The notes under the pieces were generated by a model. That model did no database searches and was not told the origin of the DNA. It was given only the letters and a program-made list of their open reading frames with translations. The translations under genes were made by a program, and so were the position numbers. Below, piece by piece: positions 1-5,395 of a DNA stretch of 5,518 nt. Position 1 is the stretch's first letter; each line of letters starts with the position of its first letter. Origin of the DNA: an uncultured Eubacteriales bacterium (lineage in GTDB: Bacteria; Bacillota; Clostridia; Oscillospirales; CAG-272); NCBI GenBank assembly GCA_934446285.1, contig CAKSEI010000111.1:1-5518 (forward strand). The letters run 5' to 3'.

Positions 1-33
1 CCCCTTTCCCGGAAGATACGGAAATTCAATGTA

Positions 34-62
34 ATTTTATCACATTTAGCCCGAAAATTCAA
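34..62 (-). promoter_or_regulatory. candidate leftward promoter at left edge
   Basis: Read on the minus strand, TTGAAT (57-62) lies 17 bp before TAAAAT (34-39), and the -10 is preceded by TG plus one base, as in an extended -10. The -35 overlaps the stop codon of the radical SAM gene (59-61). The predicted transcript would start near position 27 and leave the window to the left, so it would serve a gene that cannot be seen. The -35 matches consensus at only four of six positions, so this is a candidate only. Positions 1-33 hold no gene I can support. Confidence 0.35.
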
Positions 63-937
63 GTATCAAACGGAGGAATGTAGCTTTTTTGCGCAGATGA
101 GCGCTCCTGCATATAACCTCGAAAGCCCGCGCTCCTCACCTCGTCCGCGACACTCTCGTATTCAAAGGTAGTGATACGGCGCGAGAGCGGATAGCTCATG
201 CCCGTCACGGGCGTATATTGGCTCATGAGCGATATAAGTATCTCATCGGGGGAAAACTCACGGGCGAGGGAGCGAATTACATCTATGCTGTCCTGTCTTG
301 TGCCCGGCAGTACCAGATGCCGCACCATGACCCCGCGCACGAGCATACCGTCGCCGTCAAAGACGGGAGAGCCTACCTGCTCTGTCATCGCGTGCAGCGC
401 CGCTATCGTCCGCTCAAAGTAATCGGGCGCACCCGCGTATCTGCCTGAAATATCAGGCGAAAAAAACTTAACGTCGGGAAGATAAACATTTATCTTGCCT
501 TTCAGGCTCTTAACTGTCTGCACGCTCTCGTATCCGCCGCTGTTGTAAACGACGGGCACATTCGGTTTTGCCGCGTCAAGGGCGCGTATTATCGAGGGGA
601 CATACTGCGTCGGAGTGACGAGATTTATATTGTGCGCACCGTCTAGGCAGAGCGAACGGAAGATATCCGCGAGCTGCTCTTCGCTCACCTCACGCCCCGC
701 CTGCCGTCTGCTTATCTCATAATTCTGGCAGAAAACACAGCGTAGAGTGCACCCGCCGAAAAATACCGTGCCCGAACCGCGCGTGCCCGATATACACGGC
801 TCTTCCCACTTGTGCAGAGCCGCGCGGGCGACATGCACGGTATTCGTGCATCGGCAGAATCCGAGGTTTTTTTCCCTATCGGCTCCGCATACGCGCGGGC
901 ATAGAGTGCATGATACCGTGTTTCTTTTCACTTTCAT
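59..937 (-). CDS. radical SAM protein, PflA-like (PflX/COG1313-type)
   Basis: A 292-residue cytosolic radical SAM enzyme. The cluster motif CxxxCxxC is at C63, C67 and C70, inside a segment reading GGCTLRCVFCQN; these cysteines should bind the 4Fe-4S cluster that cleaves S-adenosylmethionine. Before it is the family signature HKWEEPCISG...GSGTVFFGGC (residues 42-63). The N-terminus carries a second cysteine cluster (C10, C13, C17, C28, C30; CTLCPRVCG) typical of the PflX-like group related to pyruvate formate-lyase activating enzyme. The substrate of this group is not established, and no glycyl radical enzyme is visible in the window, so a role as an activase is not supported by context. I place the start at 937, not at the upstream in-frame start at 958, because GGAGGA precedes it by 4 bp. 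The stop is TGA at 59-61. Length matches the family and nothing looks broken. The gene follows gdhA after a terminator. Confidence 0.9.
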   Translation of the reverse strand: MKVKRNTVSCTLCPRVCGADREKNLGFCRCTNTVHVARAALHKWEEPCISGTRGSGTVFFGGCTLRCVFCQNYEISRRQAGREVSEEQLADIFRSLCLDGAHNINLVTPTQYVPSIIRALDAAKPNVPVVYNSGGYESVQTVKSLKGKINVYLPDVKFFSPDISGRYAGAPDYFERTIAALHAMTEQVGSPVFDGDGMLVRGVMVRHLVLPGTRQDSIDVIRSLAREFSPDEILISLMSQYTPVTGMSYPLSRRITTFEYESVADEVRSAGFRGYMQERSSAQKSYIPPFDT

Positions 938-941
938 AAAG

Positions 942-947
942 TCCTCC
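942..947 (-). promoter_or_regulatory. ribosome binding site fixing the radical SAM start
   Basis: Minus-strand GGAGGA lies 4 bp before the ATG at 937-935. The longer in-frame start at 958 would place this sequence inside the coding region and has no comparable site upstream, so the shorter protein is preferred. Confidence 0.85.
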
Positions 948-973
948 GATAAAAGCAAAACCGAAAAATCTCA

Positions 974-1000
974 AAAAACGGCCGACTTGCGACCGTTTTT
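974..1000 (-). terminator. intrinsic terminator of gdhA
   Basis: An 11-bp inverted repeat (974-984 with 990-1000, loop 985-989) lies 21 bp after the gdhA stop. On the minus strand the single imperfect pair is a G·U wobble, whereas on the plus strand it is a C·A mismatch, so the hairpin suits leftward transcription. The core is CGGTCG/CGGCCG, flanked by A5 and a T-run that forms the release tract. A second T-run follows at 964-968 and can pair with upstream A's (see findings). Confidence 0.85.
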
Positions 1001-1020
1001 CGGGAAATAATAATTATTTA

Positions 1021-2367
1021 TCAGACTACACCATGAGCGAGCATAGCGTCTGCGACCTTAATAAAGCCTGCTATGTTTGCGCCCGCGACGAGGTTGCCCT
1101 TCATGCCGTACTTCTCGGCAGCCTTTGCGGCATTGTGGTATATGCCTACCATGATGTCGTGCAGCTTGGCGTCAACCTCCTCAAACGTCCACGAATATCT
1201 CATGGAGTTCTGGCACATCTCAAGTGCGCTAGTTGCAACGCCGCCTGCGTTTGCAGCCTTTGCAGGCCCGAAGAGCACACCCGCTTTCTGAAACGTCTCG
1301 ATAGCCTCCGGAGTGGACGGCATGTTTGCACCCTCTGCGACAGCGGTAACGCCGTTCGCTACGAGAATCTTTGCGCTCTCCTCGTCAACCTCGTTCTGGG
1401 TTGCGCAGGGAAGAGCTATATCGCACTTAACGGTCCATATACCCTTGCAGCCCTCGGTATAAACGGCGTCGGGACGGTAGTTCAGGTAATCCTTTATTCT
1501 GCCGCGCTTGACTTCCTTTATCTCCTTTACCGCTGCGAGGTCTATGCCCTTTTCGTCATATATATAACCGTTCGAGTCGGACATTGCGACAACCTTCGCG
1601 CCGAATGATGTTGCCTTTTCGCATGCGTAGATAGCGACGTTGCCTGAGCCGGAGATTACGACGGTCTTGCCGTCAAAGGTCGTTCCGTTGTCCGCGAGCA
1701 TTTCCTTTGTAAAGTAGCAGAGTCCGTAGCCTGTAGCCTCGGTACGTGCAAGAGATCCGCCGTAGGGGATACCCTTACCCGTGAGAACGCCCGTGAACTC
1801 ATTGCGCAGACGCTTGTACTGACCGAAGAGATAGCCTATCTCACGTCCGCCTACGCCTATATCGCCCGCGGGAACGTCCGTATCCGCACCGATATGCTTT
1901 GAAAGCTCGGTCATAAACGACTGGCAGAAGCGCATTATCTCCATATCGCTCTTACCCTTGGGGTCGAAATCGGAGCCGCCCTTGCCGCCGCCTATCGGCA
2001 GACCGGTGAGCGAATTCTTGAATATCTGCTCAAATCCGAGGAACTTTATGATACCCTCGTATACAGAGGGGTGAAATCTAAGGCCGCCCTTATAAGGACC
2101 TATTGCCGAATTGAACTGTACTCTGAAGCCGCGGTTGACCTGCACCTTGCCGTTGTCGTCCACCCACGGCACACGGAACTTTATTATGCGCTCCGGTTCT
2201 ACAAGGCTCTCGAGAACGCCTTTCTCAAGATACGCGGGATTTGCCTCGATAACCGGCTCGAGGCTCTCAAGAACCTCGCGTACCGCCTGATGAAACTCAG
2301 GCTCACCGGGGTTTCTTGCTATAACGCGGTCCATAAGAGCCGCTATTTCCGGATTTTTAAAACTCAT
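1021..2367 (-). CDS. gdhA: NADP-type glutamate dehydrogenase
   Basis: Catalyses reversible reductive amination of 2-oxoglutarate with ammonia to glutamate; family members are cytosolic homohexamers. The protein is 448 residues, the usual length for the bacterial hexameric enzyme. In the N-terminal substrate domain PYKGGLRFHP (91-100) holds substrate-binding K93; GGGKGGSDFDP (126-136) holds catalytic K129; DVPAGDIGVGGRE (164-176) holds catalytic D169. The Rossmann domain begins at VISGSGNVAIYACEKA (238-252), and its second strand ends in SDSNG (263-267). That form resembles the NADP-dependent E. coli enzyme rather than the NAD-linked clostridial one, so I infer NADPH use and an assimilatory role. 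The start ATG has GGAGGT 5 bp upstream. The gene has its own strong promoter (2405-2433) and a terminator after the TGA stop, suggesting a single-gene transcript. All key residues are present and the gene is intact. Confidence 0.97.
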   Translation of the reverse strand: MSFKNPEIAALMDRVIARNPGEPEFHQAVREVLESLEPVIEANPAYLEKGVLESLVEPERIIKFRVPWVDDNGKVQVNRGFRVQFNSAIGPYKGGLRFHPSVYEGIIKFLGFEQIFKNSLTGLPIGGGKGGSDFDPKGKSDMEIMRFCQSFMTELSKHIGADTDVPAGDIGVGGREIGYLFGQYKRLRNEFTGVLTGKGIPYGGSLARTEATGYGLCYFTKEMLADNGTTFDGKTVVISGSGNVAIYACEKATSFGAKVVAMSDSNGYIYDEKGIDLAAVKEIKEVKRGRIKDYLNYRPDAVYTEGCKGIWTVKCDIALPCATQNEVDEESAKILVANGVTAVAEGANMPSTPEAIETFQKAGVLFGPAKAANAGGVATSALEMCQNSMRYSWTFEEVDAKLHDIMVGIYHNAAKAAEKYGMKGNLVAGANIAGFIKVADAMLAHGVV

Positions 2368-2404
2368 GACTTACCTCCGAATATTATAATCATTCTGATA
2401 AGTT

Positions 2405-2433
2405 ATTATATCTCAACAGAAAAACAATGTCAA
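2405..2433 (-). promoter_or_regulatory. gdhA promoter, consensus sigma-70/sigma-A type
   Basis: Minus-strand TTGACA (2428-2433) and TATAAT (2405-2410), both perfect hexamers, are separated by exactly 17 bp. An A/T-rich stretch (2434-2443) lies just upstream of the -35 and could act as an UP element. The predicted start near 2398 gives a leader of about 31 bases that contains the GGAGGT ribosome binding site at 2373-2378. Confidence 0.9.
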
Positions 2434-2449
2434 GAAAAAATTTGCCGAT

Positions 2450-2463
2450 TTAACGCGCTAACG
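2450..2463. repeat. short repeat upstream of gdhA promoter, possible operator
   Basis: TAACG occurs twice (2451-2455 and 2459-2463) separated by CGC, and 2450-2461 is also a near-palindrome (TTAACGCGCTAA, 10 of 12 positions symmetrical). It stands out as a GC-containing island in an A/T-rich spacer, about 52-65 bp upstream of the predicted gdhA start, a position often used by activators. No known regulator motif was recognised, so the function is a guess. Confidence 0.3.
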
Positions 2464-2495
2464 TAATATTTTATTATTTTCGACATACGGCGTAC

Positions 2496-2531
2496 AAAAA
2501 AGAGAACGGGAGCACCGTAAAGGCGCTCCCG
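2496..2531 (-). terminator. intrinsic terminator of pckG
   Basis: A 10-bp stem (2507-2516 with 2522-2531, loop 2517-2521) begins 12 bp after the pckG stop. Its outer seven pairs are CGGGAGC/GCTCCCG, and the one imperfect inner pair is a G·U wobble on the minus strand. After a short TTCTC spacer comes a run of six T's on the minus strand (2496-2501). This is a textbook intrinsic terminator and separates pckG from gdhA. Confidence 0.92.
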
Positions 2532-2543
2532 CATTAATTATAA

Positions 2544-4328
2544 TTATTTGTTGAGGTTCTCCTCGAGCTTGGCAAGCTCCTCGTACATCTCCTTAGGTAC
2601 GCGGTCGCCTATGCCGGCGTAGAACTCCTTGATATTCGCGATATCCTCTTTCCAGCTTTCCTTATCAACGGTAAGAAGCTCTCTGATTGTCTCACGGGAA
2701 ATATCAAGACCCTCGATATTGATATCCTCGGGCTTCGGCTCGTAGCCTATAGCTGTCTCGACAGCGTCAACCTTGCCCTCGCAGCGGTCGAGTATCCACA
2801 TGAGGACTCTCATGTTGTCGCCGAATCCGGGCCATATGAAGTGGCCCTCATCATCGGTACGGAACCAGTTTACATGGAATATCTTCGGTGCGTTGGGTAT
2901 CTTCTTGCCCATGTCAAGCCAGTGCTGCCAGTAAGAGCCCATATCGTAGCCTACGAACGGACGCATAGCCATCGGATCGCGGCGTACAACGCCGACTGCA
3001 CCGGATGCCGCAGCGGTAGTCTCAGAAGCCATGATAGAGCCTACGAACGTGCCGTGCTGCCAATTGCGTGACTGGTATACGAGCGGCGCGGTCTTTGCGC
3101 GGCGTCCGCCGAATATGATAGCCGTTACCGGTACACCCGTCAGGCTGTCAAACTCCTTGGAAACACAGGGGCAGTTCTTCGCAGAAGCGGTGAAGCGGGA
3201 GTTCGGATGAGCTCCGCAGGTGTCCTTGTTATTCTTGTCGTATTTTGTATAATCCCACTTGTTGCCCTTCCAGTCGATGGCATTCTTCGGCGGGTTGTCG
3301 TTAAGTCCCTCCCACCAAACGGTGTTGTTGTCGAGGTCGTGAACGACGTTCGTGAATATGGTATCGCGCATTGTGGTATGCAGCGCATTCGGGTTGGACT
3401 TTTCGTTTGTTCCGGGAGCAACGCCGAAGAAGCCGTTCTCGGGGTTGACAGCCCACAGTCTGCCGTCCTTACCTACTCTCAGCCATGCGATATCGTCACC
3501 TACGCACCAAACCTTGTAGCCCCTCTTTGCGTAATACTCCGGAGGGATAAGCATAGCGAGGTTGGTCTTGCCGCAGGCAGACGGGAAGGCAGCGGTGACA
3601 TACTTGATATCTCCGTCGGGATATTCAACGCCGAGGATGAGCATGTGCTCAGCCATCCAGCCCTCTTTTCTTCCGAGGTAGGATGCGATACGGAGTGCGA
3701 AGCACTTCTTGCCGAGCAGGACGTTTCCGCCGTAACCGGAGTTGACCGACCAGATGGTATTGTCCTCGGGGAAATGGCAGATATATCTGTTGTTCTCGTC
3801 GAGGTCTGCACGTGCATGAAGTCCCTTGATAAAGTCGGGAGAGTCGCCGAGAGCGTCTATAACCTTCTTGCCTGCGCGGGTCATTATAAGCATATTAAGT
3901 ACGACGTAGATAGAGTCGGTAAGCTCTATGCCTATCTTAGCAAAATCAGAGCCGACAACGCCCATGGAATAGGGGATGACGTACATGGTCTCGCCCTTCA
4001 TGGAGCCGGTGTAGAGCTTAGTCAGGGTTGCATAGCACTCCTTGGGATCCATCCAGTTGTTTATTGTACCCGCGTCCTCTTTTTTTCTCGTGCAAATAAA
4101 TGTTCTGCCCTCTACGCGCGCAACGTCGTTTACGGCGGTACGGTGCAGATAGCAGTTAGGCAGCAGCTTTTCGTTGAGCTTTATAAGCTCGCCCGTGGAG
4201 CAAGCCTCTTTGCGCAGAGCCTCAGCCTGTTCCTCACTTCCGTCGATCCAGACGATTTTGTCGGGCTGCGTCATGGCAGCCATCTCGTCGATCCACTCGT
4301 TGACATACTTGTTGGTAGTCAAAGTCAT
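2544..4328 (-). CDS. pckG: phosphoenolpyruvate carboxykinase (GTP)
   Basis: Interconverts oxaloacetate plus GTP with PEP, CO2 and GDP in the cytosol. It serves gluconeogenesis or, in many fermenting anaerobes, CO2 fixation into oxaloacetate; the direction used here cannot be read from sequence. The protein is 594 residues, normal for the monomeric GTP-dependent family and longer than the ATP-dependent type. FPSACGKTN (248-256) is the P-loop, with the hallmark reactive cysteine C252. VGDDIAWL (276-283) is the kinase-2/metal segment. ARVEGR (70-75) supplies the substrate arginine R71; K207/K208 and H228 match the manganese-ligand region. GRRAKTAPLV (408-417) contacts nucleotide phosphate, and NWFR...HFIWPGFGDN (487-505) is the guanine pocket. 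The start ATG has AGGAGG 8 bp upstream. It has its own promoter and terminator, so it is probably monocistronic, though rsmA transcripts may run into it. No defects were seen. Confidence 0.97.
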   Translation of the reverse strand: MTLTTNKYVNEWIDEMAAMTQPDKIVWIDGSEEQAEALRKEACSTGELIKLNEKLLPNCYLHRTAVNDVARVEGRTFICTRKKEDAGTINNWMDPKECYATLTKLYTGSMKGETMYVIPYSMGVVGSDFAKIGIELTDSIYVVLNMLIMTRAGKKVIDALGDSPDFIKGLHARADLDENNRYICHFPEDNTIWSVNSGYGGNVLLGKKCFALRIASYLGRKEGWMAEHMLILGVEYPDGDIKYVTAAFPSACGKTNLAMLIPPEYYAKRGYKVWCVGDDIAWLRVGKDGRLWAVNPENGFFGVAPGTNEKSNPNALHTTMRDTIFTNVVHDLDNNTVWWEGLNDNPPKNAIDWKGNKWDYTKYDKNNKDTCGAHPNSRFTASAKNCPCVSKEFDSLTGVPVTAIIFGGRRAKTAPLVYQSRNWQHGTFVGSIMASETTAAASGAVGVVRRDPMAMRPFVGYDMGSYWQHWLDMGKKIPNAPKIFHVNWFRTDDEGHFIWPGFGDNMRVLMWILDRCEGKVDAVETAIGYEPKPEDINIEGLDISRETIRELLTVDKESWKEDIANIKEFYAGIGDRVPKEMYEELAKLEENLNK

Positions 4329-4354
4329 TTCTCATTCCTCCTGAAGTATATATT

Positions 4355-4379
4355 GAAATTTATTAAAAACTAAAATTTC
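4355..4379. repeat. A/T-rich inverted repeat in pckG leader
   Basis: GAAATTT (4355-4361) is repeated in perfect inverse as AAATTTC (4373-4379) with an 11-bp spacer. It lies just downstream of the predicted pckG transcription start (near 4384), a typical repressor position. As RNA the seven A/U-rich pairs would be weak, so a DNA operator is more likely than an RNA switch. In A/T-rich sequence this can also occur by chance. Confidence 0.3.
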
Positions 4380-4390
4380 CTACAGCATAT

Positions 4391-4419
4391 ATTATACTCC
4401 GCGCCGGAAATATTTTCAA
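4391..4419 (-). promoter_or_regulatory. pckG promoter
   Basis: Minus-strand TTGAAA (4414-4419, five of six consensus positions) and TATAAT (4391-4396, perfect) are separated by 17 bp. The predicted start near 4384 gives a leader of about 56 bases ending in AGGAGG (4337-4342) before the ATG. The promoter lies entirely within the 122-bp gap after rsmA. Confidence 0.85.
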
Positions 4420-4450
4420 TAGCTCGGGCGACACATTTAACAGAAATTTA

Positions 4451-5305
4451 TTATATTTTCGCCATGTTTTTCATAAGCGCCTGAACCAGTACCGCAAAGT
4501 CCTTAATACCGAGCTTTTCTCCGCGCACTCTCGTGTCAAAGCCGCATGAAGAAACCATGTCGGAGACAGCATTCTTCGGCATTGAAAATTCGGCAGATAA
4601 GCAGTTCACAAGCGTTTTTCTTCTCTGTGCAAAGGCGGCGCGCACAACGCGAAAGAGCATGTCTCTGTCACAGGATACAGGCAACTCTTTGTGCGGTGTT
4701 ATTTTTATGACGGCGGACTCTACCTTAGGCGCGGGAATAAACGAGCCGGGAGAAACGCGCATTATCTTTTCAGCTCTGCCGTAGTACGCGACGGCGGCGC
4801 TTATCGCTCCGTAATCGGGGCTGCCCGCGGGGGCGCATATTCTGTCCGCTACCTCCTTCTGTACCATAACGGTAATGCCTGCCACTCCGTGAGCATCCTC
4901 AAGCAGCTTCATTATAATCGGAGTGGTTATGTAATAGGGAAGATTTGCGCACACGCAAAACTCCCCGCCGTCGAAATACTCCTCGGTGAGAGCCTCTATA
5001 TCCGTCTGCATGATATCATTGTTTATCACCGTGACATTACGGCAGTCCGAAAGCGTCTGCGAAAGTACCGGGATAAGCTCCCTATCTATCTCGACCGCGA
5101 CGACCCGCTCCGAGCGAGCGCTCAGTTCTCTCGTGAGTGTCCCTATTCCCGGTCCTATCTCAAGCGTGTTCTTTCCCGCCCCGGCGTCCGCGATCTTGCC
5201 CGGGACTGCGGAAGATACGAGAAAATTCTGCCCGAATTTCTTATGAAAAGAAAGTCCGTTCTCCTGCATAATTTTTTTAACCGTCGTTATGTCCGTTAAC
5301 TGCAT
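4451..5305 (-). CDS. rsmA: 16S rRNA (adenine-N6,N6)-dimethyltransferase
   Basis: Also known as KsgA. Dimethylates two adjacent adenosines in the 3'-terminal helix of 16S rRNA using S-adenosylmethionine, a late step in 30S subunit maturation; loss gives kasugamycin resistance in known bacteria. From the preferred start the protein is 284 residues, normal for the family. KKFGQNFL (22-29) is the family N-terminal motif. LEIGPGIGTLT (48-58) is the SAM-binding motif I, VEID (71-74) carries the acidic ribose-binding residue, and NND (95-97) the adenine-side aspartate. NLPYYITTPI (121-130) is the catalytic motif IV. FIPAPKVESAV (179-189) and FAQRRKTLVNCL (225-236) complete the family signature. An in-frame GTG at 5365 would add 20 residues but lacks a ribosome binding site and lies in the promoter region, so the ATG at 5305 is chosen. 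No terminator is visible before pckG. Confidence 0.96.
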   Translation of the reverse strand: MQLTDITTVKKIMQENGLSFHKKFGQNFLVSSAVPGKIADAGAGKNTLEIGPGIGTLTRELSARSERVVAVEIDRELIPVLSQTLSDCRNVTVINNDIMQTDIEALTEEYFDGGEFCVCANLPYYITTPIIMKLLEDAHGVAGITVMVQKEVADRICAPAGSPDYGAISAAVAYYGRAEKIMRVSPGSFIPAPKVESAVIKITPHKELPVSCDRDMLFRVVRAAFAQRRKTLVNCLSAEFSMPKNAVSDMVSSCGFDTRVRGEKLGIKDFAVLVQALMKNMAKI

Positions 5306-5310
5306 ATTTT

Positions 5311-5315
5311 TCTCC
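5311..5315 (-). promoter_or_regulatory. ribosome binding site fixing the rsmA start
   Basis: Minus-strand GGAGA lies 5 bp before the ATG at 5305-5303. It supports the 284-residue protein over the GTG start 60 bp upstream, which would put the predicted promoter -10 next to the start codon. Confidence 0.75.
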
Positions 5316-5326
5316 GTAATTTTCTC

Positions 5327-5355
5327 TTGACTGTACGTTTTTTGTATGATACTAT
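5327..5355 (+). promoter_or_regulatory. promoter of the rightward partial gene
   Basis: TTGACT (5327-5332, five of six) and TACTAT (5350-5355, four of six) are 17 bp apart. The -10 is preceded by TG plus one base, an extended -10 that compensates for its weak match. The predicted start near 5362 gives a leader of about 34 bases with GGAGG at 5386-5390, 5 bp before the ATG at 5396. Confidence 0.6.
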
Positions 5356-5384
5356 ATATTATCACAAATCACTCTTGATTGCAA
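5356..5384 (-). promoter_or_regulatory. candidate rsmA promoter
   Basis: Minus-strand TTGCAA (5379-5384) and TAATAT (5356-5361) are 17 bp apart, with TG plus one base before the -10. Each hexamer matches consensus at four of six positions, so this is weaker than the pckG and gdhA promoters. Its -10 directly abuts the -10 of the opposing rightward promoter. The predicted leader is about 44 bases. Confidence 0.4.
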
Positions 5385-5395
5385 CGGAGGAATAC

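Noticed and set aside
5..24. TTTCC...GGAAA inverted repeat as a terminator for the radical SAM gene
   Set aside because: Only five pairs with a ten-base loop and no T-run after it on the minus strand.
29..45. Near-palindrome ATGTAATTTTATCACAT, resembling a CRP/FNR-type site
   Set aside because: Six pairs with one wobble and a 5-bp spacer do not fit the usual 6-bp CRP spacing, and it overlaps the candidate -10. A/T-rich chance similarity is likely.
938..958. Seven-residue extension of the radical SAM protein
   Set aside because: It would bury the strong GGAGGA site inside the gene; the start at 937 has ideal spacing.
1033..1608. Plus-strand open frame of 191 codons opposite gdhA
   Set aside because: Antisense shadow of the conserved C-terminal half of glutamate dehydrogenase, with no recognisable protein features.
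2071..2466. Plus-strand open frame of 131 codons running out of gdhA into its promoter
   Set aside because: It overlaps the gdhA N-terminal coding region and promoter in antisense, and its product looks non-natural.
3207..4373. Long plus-strand open frame (388 codons) opposite pckG, with a GGGAG-like sequence before its ATG
   Set aside because: It lies almost wholly antisense to pckG, whose protein has every family motif. The product has no recognisable domain and is best explained as a codon-usage shadow. Conservation of the antisense frame or ribosome profiling would be needed to revive it.
4385..4450. Possible rsmA terminator in the gap before pckG
   Set aside because: I found no GC-rich hairpin followed by a T-run; the gap is explained by the pckG promoter.
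5306..5365. N-terminal extension of rsmA from a GTG start
   Set aside because: No ribosome binding site precedes the GTG. The added residues are not part of the family, and the region holds the promoter.
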